Shown: positions 33,555 through 42,310, counted from the first letter of the stretch. The stretch: 64,000 nucleotides of DNA from Pseudomonas sp. Irchel s3h14 (GCF_900187425.1 NZ_FYDJ01000003.1:274987-338986); one strand, 5' to 3'. Program-made: numbers and translations. Notes: generated by a model from the letters alone, not told the origin.

Positions 33555-35021
33555 CTACTTCCCTGGCTCCGCCTTGCTCGCATCAGCGTCGGCTTTCGCT
33601 TTGGATTTGATAAAAGCGATCAGTGCGTTCAGCTCCTGATCACTCGGGGTAAAGGCCGGCATGACGGCCGCATAGCCTTTGACGATTTTGGCGCCGGGAT
33701 TAAGAATCGAATCTTTGATATAGCCCTCATCGGCCTTTATCGTCGAACCGTCGGCAAGGGCTACGCTCTTGCCATACAGGCCCTGCCAGCTGGGTCCGAC
33801 GCCCTTGCTGCCATCGACACTGTGGCAGGCCAGACAGCCGAGCGACTCGGCCAGCCGCTGTCCCTGCGTCACCAGGTCGTCACCTCTGTCCAATTTTTCG
33901 CTGGCAGAAGGTTCTTGCTGCGCGGCACCCAGTGATTTGATCAGGGCGACGACAGCACCCATTTCATCTTCAGAGAGAGTATAGGCCACCATGACTGGCG
34001 GGTAGCCCTGTACCAGTCGGGCCTTCGGATCGAGGATCGACTCTTTCAGGTAAGCCTCATCGACCAGCGCACTGGTGCCATCGGCAAACTGTTCAGTGCG
34101 GCCGTACAGCCCCTTCCATCCCGGGCCGAGACTGGCACTGCCATCCTCGCTATGGCAGGCACCGCAGCCGTATTTTTCGACCAACAGGCGACCTTTTTCC
34201 AGCACGCTGTCCTGACTGGGTTTGGTAGCTTTCGTTAATGTCTGCGCAAAGGTCGGTTGGCTGTTCAGCCATTGAACGAAGGCGGCCTGGTCCTCCACGA
34301 TCATATGACCGCGCATGTTGTAATGACCCAGGCCACAATACTCAGCACACAGGACTTCATACTTCCCGATTACAGTGGGTGTAAACCAAAAGTACGACAC
34401 CATCCCAGGCACCATGTCCATCTTGCTGCGAATCTGCGGTACATAGAAATTGTGCAGTACATCTTTTGAACGCAATAAGACTTTTACCGGTTGATCGAGC
34501 GGAAGGTGAACTTCATTACTTCTTATAAGTACATCGTCCTGCCCGAGAGGATCCTTGGGATCAAGACCGAGAGGATTGACCGAATCAACAAACTTAATAT
34601 CCGATTTACCCATCTTTCCGTCCTGGCCCGCAAAACGAAAAGCCCATTGCCACTGCTGGGCAACCACTTCAAGTTCATAAGCATTTTTCGGCACCCGGAT
34701 GAAGTCACTGTAAACAACCAGACCTGGCGCCAACATCGCGGCAATACCTACCGAGGTCACGATAATCAACCATGTTTCCAGTTTTTTACTTTCTGGCTGA
34801 TAGTGCGCCCTGGAGCCCTCCTTGTGACGATAACGCATCACGGCCACCGCCATGAATACGGTGATGGCGATGAAAAATATTCCGCTGATGATCAGGGTGA
34901 TGAACAGGGTGGTGTCTATTGACCCCCAGTTGGACGCTGGCGGTGCCGCATGCCAAGGCGCTAGTATATGGAACAGCACAGATGCAATAACGATTAGTAC
35001 AAGAATAATTGCCATTGCCAT
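33555..35021 (-). CDS. coxB: Cytochrome c oxidase subunit II fused to two cytochrome c domains (caa3-type)
   Basis: 488 residues. Two N-terminal helices (about 1-25 and 35-65), periplasmic CuA domain with HNFYVPQ and CAEYCGLGHYNM ligands (near 235-246), then two tandem haem c domains with CGACH (near 290) and CLACH (near 395), each ending in a Met-bearing loop (VMVAYTLSEDEM and VMPAFTPSDQEL). Ordinary caa3 subunit II has one haem c; two is rarer. First gene of the operon. No haem A synthesis, SCO, CtaG or other assembly genes adjoin it. Confidence 0.93.
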   Translation of the reverse strand: MAMAIILVLIVIASVLFHILAPWHAAPPASNWGSIDTTLFITLIISGIFFIAITVFMAVAVMRYRHKEGSRAHYQPESKKLETWLIIVTSVGIAAMLAPGLVVYSDFIRVPKNAYELEVVAQQWQWAFRFAGQDGKMGKSDIKFVDSVNPLGLDPKDPLGQDDVLIRSNEVHLPLDQPVKVLLRSKDVLHNFYVPQIRSKMDMVPGMVSYFWFTPTVIGKYEVLCAEYCGLGHYNMRGHMIVEDQAAFVQWLNSQPTFAQTLTKATKPSQDSVLEKGRLLVEKYGCGACHSEDGSASLGPGWKGLYGRTEQFADGTSALVDEAYLKESILDPKARLVQGYPPVMVAYTLSEDEMGAVVALIKSLGAAQQEPSASEKLDRGDDLVTQGQRLAESLGCLACHSVDGSKGVGPSWQGLYGKSVALADGSTIKADEGYIKDSILNPGAKIVKGYAAVMPAFTPSDQELNALIAFIKSKAKADADASKAEPGK

Positions 35022-35463
35022 TTTGCTTTCATCCTATTCCTGTTACTCATCGGTATGCCTAAGCATCGCCACAGAACAACATCGTCAAATCAATACTAAT
35101 CTGACGCCAAAACAGGCTAGACAAATACCATCTATCTTCGTGGCAAAGTCCGCAGGAAGTATAGTTCATGACCAGAGCAAGCGCTTTTCCTGAAAAGCCT
35201 GGCTGCCTGGATATTCCGACTTCAGCATCAACTTGATCACTTGAAACCTATTCGCTATATATAACTGTAACTATTAAGCAACACACCTCGCCTGAACGAC
35301 ACGTCGAGCAAGCGAGGCCCGGTTGCCAGCTATAATTAAAATCTGATTACGGAAGGCAAAGATCGGCTAAAAGCGCTCGCGAAGATCCTTGCCTATGCAA
35401 AGCGGTCAGACAAGTGACGGCCAAGAGCGATAGCGTCCAGCCGTCCACAACGGAGATTTCGTC
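35022..35463. other. Region between coxB and the gene at 35464, no gene
   Basis: 442 bases, upstream of both flanking genes (divergent promoters expected). AT-richer than the surroundings. I see no ANR-type TTGATN4ATCAA box, no repeat and no RNA gene. Confidence 0.4.
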
Positions 35464-35802
35464 ATGAGTGCCTTGACGATCGAAGGCTGGTGCAAAGTCA
35501 ACGGACAACAAAAGTCGACCCCGATGGGTGAAATTCATTTTTACGTCGATGGCCCCCTCCATAAGGGTCTGGAGGACGCTGAAGAACGCCTGCAGAAGAC
35601 CCATGAGCGTGAAGCCATGGTCGATGTCGACATGAGCACTCTGGAATTGATCTTGCCGGAGGGATACGGACCTTTGTCCGACTGCCAAATGCGCGTTTAT
35701 ATACACAACGAGCGCGGTCAGTTCCATCTGGTCGGGCATCGAGCGAGTGATGGAAGCTTGATCTATAGCAACGCGGTTTTGATTGATCAGCTGCTTGATT
35801 AG
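35464..35802 (+). CDS. Small soluble protein, unknown function
   Basis: 112 residues (MSALTIEGWCKVNGQQKSTPMGEIHFYVDG...). No signal peptide or membrane helix; beta-rich with charged helices; residues 95-112 (ASDGSLIYSNAVLIDQLLD) close the protein. Not recognised. A terminator follows directly. Confidence 0.7.
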   Translation: MSALTIEGWCKVNGQQKSTPMGEIHFYVDGPLHKGLEDAEERLQKTHEREAMVDVDMSTLELILPEGYGPLSDCQMRVYIHNERGQFHLVGHRASDGSLIYSNAVLIDQLLD

Positions 35803-35833
35803 CTACGACGGGATTCTCGGCCATCAGTACGCG

Positions 35834-35871
35834 AAAGGGACAGACGAAAAGAGTGGGACCTGTCCCTTTTT
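35834..35871. terminator. Rho-independent terminator
   Basis: AAAGGGACAG / CTGTCCCTTTTT stem with an 18-base loop, ending in T5. Lies between the gene at 35464 and the convergent tam gene, and can end both. Confidence 0.8.
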
Positions 35872-35881
35872 CATTAATGCA

Positions 35882-36652
35882 TCAGCGCGTCGCTACGATA
35901 AACAACCGTGGGAATGGCAGCAGCACTGAACCATCGGCCAACGGCGGATAGGCCAGCTCGATCGCCGCTTGATACTGCTTGAGATACTGCGCCCGCTCCG
36001 CCTCATCCAGCGGATCAAGAAACGGTCGCAATCCGCTGCCCTTGAACCACTCGACCACACCAGACGCGCCGCCAGCAAGCGGATGATGGTAAGTCGTGCG
36101 CCACACATCGACACGGGAACAGTGGGCTCGCAGCATCGAATAGTAACCACTGGCATCTGCCATCTCCGTCCGCTGCCCGGCGGCGCCCGCCAGTTTGCCA
36201 ACCCATGGGCCATCGGCTGCAACTTCGCGCATCAAGCGATGCGAAGGTTCGTTGAGATTGTCCGGCATCTGGATCGCCAGGCTGCCACCGGGCGCCAATT
36301 TGCTCGCCAGTGCAGGCAGCAACTTCGCGTGATCGGGCACCCACTGCAACACCGCGTTGGCGAAAATCACATCAAACGGGCCGTTTTCATTCCAGGTATC
36401 AATATCAGCCGTATCGAATTGCACCTGCGGCAAGCGCTTGCGGGCGGCCTCGATCATATCGGTCGAACTGTCCAAGCCACGCACCGTGGCATTGGCGAAG
36501 CGCTCAACCAGCAACTCGGTCGAATTACCGGGGCCGCAACCGATGTCGATTGCCGAGCGCGCGTCCACAGCTGGGATCGCGGCCAGCAGATCACGGGCGG
36601 GGCGTGTGCGTTCATCTTCAAAAGCGACGTATTGTTTGGCGGACCAACTCAT
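35882..36652 (-). CDS. tam: Trans-aconitate 2-methyltransferase
   Basis: 256-residue SAM-dependent methyltransferase that methylates trans-aconitate, a toxic by-product from cis-aconitate. The start [23 protein letters not shown] matches the Tam family; motif I is [15 protein letters not shown] (near 35-49), then [22 protein letters not shown] (near 82-103), and the length equals the E. coli enzyme within a few residues. Single gene. Confidence 0.93.
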   Translation of the reverse strand: MSWSAKQYVAFEDERTRPARDLLAAIPAVDARSAIDIGCGPGNSTELLVERFANATVRGLDSSTDMIEAARKRLPQVQFDTADIDTWNENGPFDVIFANAVLQWVPDHAKLLPALASKLAPGGSLAIQMPDNLNEPSHRLMREVAADGPWVGKLAGAAGQRTEMADASGYYSMLRAHCSRVDVWRTTYHHPLAGGASGVVEWFKGSGLRPFLDPLDEAERAQYLKQYQAAIELAYPPLADGSVLLPFPRLFIVATR

Positions 36653-37078
36653 TGCGTTCTCCTGTCGGTGCGTTGTTGTAGCAAGAGGCGGAAAACCGGT
36701 TCGCTACGATACCTCGACCGGTGCGCTCTGCCCTATCCGACCTATGGCGAAAGAGGTCAGTTAACCCACGGGACCAAACGTACAAAGAGAATTTGAATGA
36801 GCATTTTTTATCGCAAAATCTTCTGAAGTCATAACCAGATCGACCGTTCGCCGAACTAGAAGCCAAGCAATTTTGACAGCCTAAAATTCACATCTATAGT
36901 CCAATCGCGGCCCGTCGGAAGGAACCCGAACCCGTTAGTTTGCAAGCAAGGAGCAAGGCCAGCTCATGCCCGTGACAGGTGGGTTCCGCCCGTAGTGTGT
37001 TCGCAACGGCCGTAAGGCAAGCAAGCGTTGTTGTGCCTGGAAGATGCCAGGCATTCACTATGAACAAGGAGCTTTACT
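36653..37078. other. Leader region upstream of the PixA/AidA genes
   Basis: 426 bases between the divergent tam and PixA-family genes. The last roughly 180 bases are GC-rich with several AAGGA/GGA motifs (CAAGCAAGGAGCAAGG near 36940) and a hairpin GCCTGGAAGATGCCAGGC (37038-37055), so a structured 5' leader open to RsmA/CsrA-type control is possible but unproven. Confidence 0.4.
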
Positions 37079-37582
37079 ATGTCTCGAGTCACGGATGTAC
37101 TTGTTTCGATCGACACTGAAACCATTCTGAAAAACTACCCGAACATCAGCAAAAACCCTGCCGCGCCGACGTTAATCGACGTCAATCATGTGTACATGGT
37201 GACTAATCAGAACAACGTGGTCAGCGGCCAGGCCGGTGGCGAACTTAACTTGAAAGCCCAGGTAGGCGACTTGATTCGCTGGCGTGAAACCAGTCTGTCG
37301 CAGAGCTTCGAGACTGCAGTGATTTTCTACAAGTTTGTTGGCAACGTCGGCAACGAGTTGATCTCCACACCTACGCCCCGCAAGGCTACAGCGTGCGTTG
37401 CCGTTCCCAACACCAGCAACCCGTCGGTGCCGAGCTGCCAGAAAGTCGATAACCATTACTGGTCTTCGGAAACACTTTCGTGCGGCAGTGTGACCTACCA
37501 CTTCCATTTCCTGATCGTTGATCGCGACTGCAAGATTGTAGGCTGCTGCTCGTGGGATCCGTTCATTACCATCCGTAACTGA
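37079..37582 (+). CDS. PixA/AidA-family protein (inclusion body family), copy 1
   Basis: 167 residues. The pattern DVLVSIDTETILKNYPNISKNPAAPTLID at the start, VYMVTNQ...VVSGQAGGELNLKAQVGDLIRWRE in the middle and DNHYWSSETLSCGSVTYHFHFLIVDRDCKIVGCCSWDPFI at the end defines the family of Xenorhabdus PixA (methionine-rich inclusion body protein) and Burkholderia/Ralstonia AidA (quorum-sensing controlled). The function is unknown; no signal peptide. A second copy follows 120 bases on. Confidence 0.88.
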   Translation: MSRVTDVLVSIDTETILKNYPNISKNPAAPTLIDVNHVYMVTNQNNVVSGQAGGELNLKAQVGDLIRWRETSLSQSFETAVIFYKFVGNVGNELISTPTPRKATACVAVPNTSNPSVPSCQKVDNHYWSSETLSCGSVTYHFHFLIVDRDCKIVGCCSWDPFITIRN

Positions 37583-37590
37583 CGATGACC

Positions 37591-37614
37591 AGGCCCCTTG
37601 GCGACGAGGGGCCT
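37591..37614. terminator. Hairpin after PixA copy 1
   Basis: AGGCCCCTT / GAGGGGCCT with loop GGCGAC, no T run. Probably an attenuator or RNA-processing hairpin between the two paralogous genes rather than a full terminator. Confidence 0.5.
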
Positions 37615-37704
37615 ACCGAGTTCGTTGCCGCTTTCGGCCGGGACGGGATGTCTTGCTTGAACCGATGCGGCTGCCGTTTTGAATCAACATCATGAAAGGA
37701 ATCC

Positions 37705-38247
37705 ATGATGACTTCCGAACCGATTGCCTCCCCCTCGACGAGTATCGCGCCAGCCAATAACGTGCTGCTGATCGTCGATGCCGAATCGCTGCTTTCACAT
37801 TATCCGCAACCCAGTCTTGAGCCGCAAAACCCGACCGGGATTGAGGACGGGTTCATCTTCGCCATCAGCGGCACCAAAACAACACAAAGTACAATAAATG
37901 ACAGCCTTATGACATTTGTTGCCAGTAACGGAAAGGACTTCCATATCCGTGGCAGGACCGTCAGCTTGCTCGCCGAACACAGCGTGGTGTTCTACGAGAT
38001 GTCTGTCGGTGATACCGGGGTACTTTCACCGCCTGAACTGGTGGTCCACGCAAACCTGACAGTCCCCGCACCCGATCCCGAAAACCCGACCCAACCGGGC
38101 AGCCACACGGCCGATGATCATTACTGGCACTGCACGCAATTGGCGGCTGGGGTGGCGGCATGCGAACTGAAATTCATGCTGATCAATAAAAGTTGCGAGG
38201 CATTGGGGTACTTCAGTTGGTCGGTGGACGTGAAGTTGGCGGAGTGA
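37705..38247 (+). CDS. PixA/AidA-family protein, copy 2
   Basis: 180 residues, a diverged paralogue of the previous gene: VLLIVDAESLLSHYPQPSLEPQNPTGIEDG aligns with its N-terminus, GRTVSLLAEHSVVFYEM with the centre and DDHYWHCTQLAAGVAACELKFMLINKSCEALGYFSW with the end. The N-terminus has an extra roughly 18 residues (MMTSEPIASPSTSIAPAN). Start at 37705 after AAAGGAA. Probably expressed together with copy 1. Confidence 0.87.
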   Translation: MMTSEPIASPSTSIAPANNVLLIVDAESLLSHYPQPSLEPQNPTGIEDGFIFAISGTKTTQSTINDSLMTFVASNGKDFHIRGRTVSLLAEHSVVFYEMSVGDTGVLSPPELVVHANLTVPAPDPENPTQPGSHTADDHYWHCTQLAAGVAACELKFMLINKSCEALGYFSWSVDVKLAE

Positions 38248-38256
38248 ATGGACTCC

Positions 38257-38493
38257 AAAAAAACCGGCCTAAAGGGCTAATGCCGATCAGTTAAGGAGCG
38301 ACACAATCCGTAGCAGCTGGCGAAGCCTGCGTTCGGCTGCGCAGCAGTCGTAAAACCTGAGTTTGCGGTCTTCCTGAAACACCGCGTCGTCTGATTTCAC
38401 GACTGCTTCGCAGCCGAACGCAGGCTTCGCCAGCTGCTACGGATTGTGTCGCTCCTTAACTGATTGGCATTACCCTCAAGGGCCGGTTTTTTA
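38257..38493. repeat. Long near-perfect inverted repeat (about 95-bp arms, REP class 2 within a terminator-like palindrome)
   Basis: Left arm 38257-38351, right arm 38399-38493, loop about 47 bp. From outside in: AAAAAACCGGCC (terminator-like stem), ATCAGTTAAGGAGCGACACAATCC, then the REP class-2 unit GTAGCAGCTGGCGAAGCCTG...AGCAGTCGT. Only a few mismatches or gaps occur in the two arms. The REP unit is the same as at 61399-61531. The outer stem ends in T6 and would terminate transcription of the PixA genes. Confidence 0.9.
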
Positions 38494-38546
38494 TTGAATT
38501 GAATGAGAGGGCATATCTGTTCGCGCGTTGTTGATCAAATGCCCAC

Positions 38547-38577
38547 AAAAAACCGGCCGCGATGGCCGGTTTTTTTT
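38547..38577. terminator. Rho-independent terminator, bidirectional
   Basis: AAAAAACCGGCC / GGCCGGTTTTTTTT stem with a short loop (GCGAT). Lies 18 bases past the stop of the convergent HSDR_N-like gene. Its stem repeats the AAAACCGGCC core of the outer stem of the neighbouring long inverted repeat. Confidence 0.85.
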
Positions 38578-38595
38578 CACGCCGAGCAAGCTCGG

Positions 38596-39681
38596 CTAGT
38601 CGTAATATCCAACAGTCTTCTTCAAGTGATCCGAGTATTCGTAGATATCGTCTATCGAGTTGATTGCGTGCCGGGTTTCATTTTTCTCTTCGTCAAAAAT
38701 CCCGATGTACTTCTGTGAACGATTGAAGTGCAGACGACAGATAGGTTTGCGGTTGTTGTCGTCGAGCAGAATGCCGAAGTAACTCTGGGTGTCGCGCTGA
38801 ACAATCCGCTTCGCATCGACAACAGACCGAACGACGGCACGGACGATGTGATACCCCTCCAGTTCTTCCAGCGTTGTCAGAACCTTGTCCTCTGACTCGT
38901 CTCGCAAATCCGGCTGCTCGGTACCACCGGAAGAAACCGGCAAAGAAGCCAACGCTGGTTGAATAGCACCGCTCATGGCCGACTTGAGCCTGTCGTTGAT
39001 TTGGTCGTTGAGAAACTGCACCACGGCCTTTCTCGTTAGCTCATGGAACTGTTCACGGACTTTCTGAGTAATCACCCCGTCGTATACACGCGACGCGAAC
39101 ACCTTCACAAAGTCGTCATCAGGCTTACTGACCTGCGAAGCAATGACCTTTTTGATTTGGCTGACGTACTTCAGCTCACCTGCGGCGCTGATGATCGAAT
39201 CCACATCGAAGCCTGACTTGGTGAGCTTGACCAATTCGGGGACGGAATACTCGTCGATATCCAGAAGGTCGAGTTCGAGAAATGGCTTCTCATCCATCTT
39301 GTTGGGCGCATCCAGGTCGGTGAAAAACTTGTAGACCTGACCGTTGGTAAGGATAGAGATTCGGGCGCTGGTAACGTGGAAGTAGCGAAACAACTGGGAA
39401 GCGTGATTGATGTGCAACGGCTCGCCTATTTTTTTGCACTCGATGAGGATTTGAACCTCTCCTCCCTTCATGATTGCGTAATCAATTTTTTCTCCCTTTT
39501 TCGTTCCGATATCGCAAACGAATTCGGGAGTCACTTCGGTCGGATCGAAGACATCGTAGCCCAGCACAGTACTGATAAAGGGCATGACAAACGCGTTCTT
39601 GGTCGCTTCTTCCGTTTGGATTGCAGCGCTCTGCAAACGAACTTTGGCGGCTAAGCTTGCTAACTTTTCGAAGAATTCCAT
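38596..39681 (-). CDS. Solitary HSDR_N / PD-(D/E)XK-type restriction-enzyme-like protein
   Basis: 361 residues. The N-terminal half matches the nuclease domain of type I restriction R subunits: TEEATKNAFVMPFISTVLGYDVFDPTEV, then EKIDYAIM (Asp67) and ILIECKK (Glu81-X-Lys83), and QLFRYFHVTSARISILTNG, which form a complete PD-(D/E)XK core. The C-terminal half has HYDAK-like VDAKRIVQRDTQSYFGILLDDNNRKPICRLHF, as in prokaryotic DUF4357-like tails. There is no helicase, methylase or specificity gene beside it, so its role (nuclease, defence or housekeeping) is open. Flanked by a terminator and a decayed gene. Confidence 0.8.
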   Translation of the reverse strand: MEFFEKLASLAAKVRLQSAAIQTEEATKNAFVMPFISTVLGYDVFDPTEVTPEFVCDIGTKKGEKIDYAIMKGGEVQILIECKKIGEPLHINHASQLFRYFHVTSARISILTNGQVYKFFTDLDAPNKMDEKPFLELDLLDIDEYSVPELVKLTKSGFDVDSIISAAGELKYVSQIKKVIASQVSKPDDDFVKVFASRVYDGVITQKVREQFHELTRKAVVQFLNDQINDRLKSAMSGAIQPALASLPVSSGGTEQPDLRDESEDKVLTTLEELEGYHIVRAVVRSVVDAKRIVQRDTQSYFGILLDDNNRKPICRLHFNRSQKYIGIFDEEKNETRHAINSIDDIYEYSDHLKKTVGYYD

Positions 39682-39737
39682 GAGTGGCCTCTTATCTGGT
39701 TCGATCCGTGTGTTTGCATGCTGGCAAATTGATTGCC

Positions 39738-39977
39738 TTTGATACTAGACACAAACCGGCACAAAGAAAGAATCCAACCAAGAAGCATTTGAAGGTCGAT
39801 GAGTTGCTGCGGGTGACGAAGGAAGCGCAGAACGCGATGCTGGGGCTTGAGGCGCTGGATCTCAAGCAGCTGGAAGCGCTGAGAAAGCAGTATCGGCAAC
39901 TTGGCGAGGGCGAAACGATTTCCCTGGACGGCACCGTCGTCCAGGAAAAAGGTAAGCAGGATTTGAATGAATGCTGA
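39738..39977 (+). pseudogene. Remnant of a low-affinity iron/copper permease gene
   Basis: The frame ending at 39977 contains KKHLKVDELLRVTKEAQNAMLGLEALDLKQLEALRKQY, the conserved C-terminal cytoplasmic part of the low-affinity iron permease family (PF04120). The membrane part is missing; just upstream, DNA at 39738-39780 in another frame resembles the family's 'IQNTQNRDT' segment, degraded. The frame's own ATG at 39684 gives a nonsensical N-terminus. A decayed gene left beside the HSDR_N-like gene, which may mark the site of its insertion. Confidence 0.6.
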
Positions 39978-40022
39978 TCGGGACATCGCGGGTGGCCCGA
40001 GGTCACCCGCGTACTTCGTGGG

Positions 40023-40526
40023 TTAGCGACTGGCTTGCAGCGCCTTGGCCATTTCCAGGTGGTTCTGCAGTTTGGGCAGGGTTTCTTCGGCGAAGGCTTT
40101 GATTTCAGGCACGTCGGTGGTCTGCGCTGCCTGTTGAAGCTGTTCGATGGCTTCCTGGGTGGTTTTCACCTGACTGGCCGCGTAGGCCTGGTCGAAGCTC
40201 GCGCCGTCCTGCACTTGCGGCATCAAGGCTTTGGCTTTATCGACTACCTCTTCGCGCGGGGCCACCGGCAAATCCAGTTGCTTGGCGATTTTCGCCAGAT
40301 GCTGGTTGGCGGTGGTGCGGTCGTTGATGACGACGATGGTGTAGTCCTTGACCTGTTTGGATTCGGTTTTCTGGTGCGCCAGGCGGCTGGCTTCGATGTC
40401 GGCCATGCCTTTGGCCGATGCATCGTTGATGAATTCGGCGGGAGACTGGGCAAAGGCACTGCTGGCGCACAGGCCCAGTAACGTGGCAAAACTGGCATTG
40501 CGTAATCGGGTGGCCATCCGGCTCAT
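40023..40526 (-). CDS. DUF4142 periplasmic protein
   Basis: 167 residues with a signal peptide (MSRMATRLRNASFATLLGLCASSAFA) and a ferritin-like helical DUF4142 domain (AEFINDASAKGMADIEASRLAHQKTESKQVKDY... and HLAKIAKQLDLPV). Family members are periplasmic or exported, often stress-linked; function unknown. A second Met three codons in is also possible as start. The small KGG-protein gene follows upstream on the same strand. Confidence 0.85.
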   Translation of the reverse strand: MSRMATRLRNASFATLLGLCASSAFAQSPAEFINDASAKGMADIEASRLAHQKTESKQVKDYTIVVINDRTTANQHLAKIAKQLDLPVAPREEVVDKAKALMPQVQDGASFDQAYAASQVKTTQEAIEQLQQAAQTTDVPEIKAFAEETLPKLQNHLEMAKALQASR

Positions 40527-40599
40527 GGTCGCGCCCTCCTCGTAAAAAATTCAAACGGGAGCTTACGCTCCCGCCTCTCGATCAAAACTACCTTCACCG

Positions 40600-40758
40600 C
40601 TACTTCGATTTCTGACCACCTTTGCGGCCCATATCGGGTTTCGCAGGGTCTTTATCGACGGTCGTGGTGGTAGTTTTCCCACCTTTGCGACCGGCTTCAG
40701 ACGCCTTCGTTCGATCGTTGGCGAAGTTTCCCGAGTTCGAGTTTCTTGAATTAGGCAT
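40600..40758 (-). CDS. KGG-repeat stress-induced protein (YciG-like)
   Basis: 52 residues, too short for usual ORF cut-offs. MPNSRNSNSGNFANDRTKAS followed by EAGRKGGKTT and a second GRKGGQKSK is the KGG (con-10/YciG) motif of general-stress proteins. The ATG at 40758 is preceded by GGTAGAGAA on the coding strand. It lies 74 bases upstream of the DUF4142 gene in the same direction; both are of the RpoS/stress type, so coexpression is plausible. Confidence 0.85.
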   Translation of the reverse strand: MPNSRNSNSGNFANDRTKASEAGRKGGKTTTTTVDKDPAKPDMGRKGGQKSK

Positions 40759-40875
40759 GATTCTCTACCTCTTGGTGATGATCGCGGCGAGCAGGAGCCC
40801 GCATAGAATCAGAATTTCGATCACCGCAAAGGTTTAGAAAAGTTGAAATCGCCGCGACGAACGGTGGCAAATTTT

Positions 40876-42225
40876 TCAGGCCCCGAGCCGCTGGTGATGT
40901 TGGCGCTTGGCAGCGTACATGGCCTCATCGGCATGCCGGAACAACTGCTTTTCTTCGGTTCCGTGGTCGGGGTATCGAGCAACGCCGATGCTCGTCTGGA
41001 TGATCAGGCTGTGGCCGTCCAGACGCAGGGGTTGAGCCAGGACCTGTCGGATTTTTCCCGCCACGCTGTCGGCGTCTTCCGAGGCGTGGATGCTGTGCAA
41101 CAACACTACAAACTCATCGCCGCCGATGCGCGCCACCGTGTCGGTTTCTCGCACGCAGCCTTTGAGACGATTGGCGACCGCTTGCAGCAGCATGTCGCCG
41201 ACCGCATGACCGTGGGTGTCGTTGACTTCCTTGAAACGGTCGAGGTCGACATACAGCAATGCCATACGCCCGGAATCCGCCCGAGCCAGCGTCAGTGAGT
41301 CTTTAAGCCGCTCACGGAGCAACTCTCGGTTGGGCAGCTGAGTCAGTTGGTCATACTGGGCCATGCGCTGCAGCCTGGCATGCAATTGCTTGCGCTCAAT
41401 CGCTGTGGCGACCTGGGCGCAAACGTATTGCAGCAGCTCCTTGTCCTGTTCGGTGTAGCGTTCACCACCGGGCACGCTTTTAACGATCAGCGCACCGATG
41501 GTGCCGTTTTGTGAACTCAACGGCACGCCCAGCCAGCAAGGCGAATGCTGGTTTGCGACCAGCGCCTCAAACCCCTCAAGTGGATTGTCCTGATCCGGGG
41601 TCAGCAGAATCGGCTGGCCGCTGCGAATCACCTCGGCGCAGAGGCGTCCGGTGATCGTTCCGGGCTGCTCGGGTTGCAGCTCCAGGTCGTCCACGTGATA
41701 AGGGAAATTCAGCTGCGCACAGTGTTCGTCATACAGCGCCACGGAGAAATTCAGCGCCGGCAGCCATTCACCGATGATCAAATGGATGCGTTTGAACAGC
41801 GCCAGTAAATCTTCCGCCGCGTGGGCCGCTTCGGAGATCGCATACAACGCCGCTTGCCGGGATTCGGCCTGCTTGCGCTCAGTGATGTCGCGCGCCACGG
41901 CGATGCGCAGTTGGTCGACCTCCGACCAGCGCGCCGACCAGAGGATGTGAGCCACTCGGCCATCGTTGCGCAGGTAGCGGTTTTCGAAATTGAGCTTGGG
42001 GTCGCCGCCCATGATCTCCCGCGCGGCATCGAGGGTGCGCTGACGATCGGCGGGGTGCACCAGGTCGATCATCGGCTGGCCGATCAGCTCTTCGGGGGTA
42101 TAACCGAAAATACGCTCGCAGGCCGCGCTGACAAATACGAAGCGACCTTGTTTGTCGACCGCACAGACGGCGTCCAGCAAGAGATCGATGTAACTCGCCA
42201 ACGGCGCGGAATTTCTGGTTGCCAT
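40876..42225 (-). CDS. PAS-GAF-GGDEF diguanylate cyclase
   Basis: 449 residues from MATRNSAPLASYIDL (the longer frame adds 19 residues without a good site). PAS domain (SYIDLLLDAVCAVDKQGRF..., about 10-120), GAF domain (about 140-275), GGDEF domain (about 290-449) with an intact GGDEF active site and an RETD inhibitory I-site five residues before it. It should make cyclic di-GMP in response to a PAS/GAF ligand or redox cue. No EAL domain. No membrane segment, so cytoplasmic. Confidence 0.93.
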   Translation of the reverse strand: MATRNSAPLASYIDLLLDAVCAVDKQGRFVFVSAACERIFGYTPEELIGQPMIDLVHPADRQRTLDAAREIMGGDPKLNFENRYLRNDGRVAHILWSARWSEVDQLRIAVARDITERKQAESRQAALYAISEAAHAAEDLLALFKRIHLIIGEWLPALNFSVALYDEHCAQLNFPYHVDDLELQPEQPGTITGRLCAEVIRSGQPILLTPDQDNPLEGFEALVANQHSPCWLGVPLSSQNGTIGALIVKSVPGGERYTEQDKELLQYVCAQVATAIERKQLHARLQRMAQYDQLTQLPNRELLRERLKDSLTLARADSGRMALLYVDLDRFKEVNDTHGHAVGDMLLQAVANRLKGCVRETDTVARIGGDEFVVLLHSIHASEDADSVAGKIRQVLAQPLRLDGHSLIIQTSIGVARYPDHGTEEKQLFRHADEAMYAAKRQHHQRLGA

Positions 42226-42310
42226 AGTGCGGTGAGCGTGTCCGGACAATGCAGCAATAAAGAACCTTCCCTGCCCCCTCAATACGTCTGACGCTTCCTT
42301 GCAATCAGCC

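Noticed and set aside
35022..35463. ANR/FNR box upstream of the oxidase operon
   Set aside because: No TTGAT-N4-ATCAA match found; the closest text near 35226 has the halves in the wrong order.
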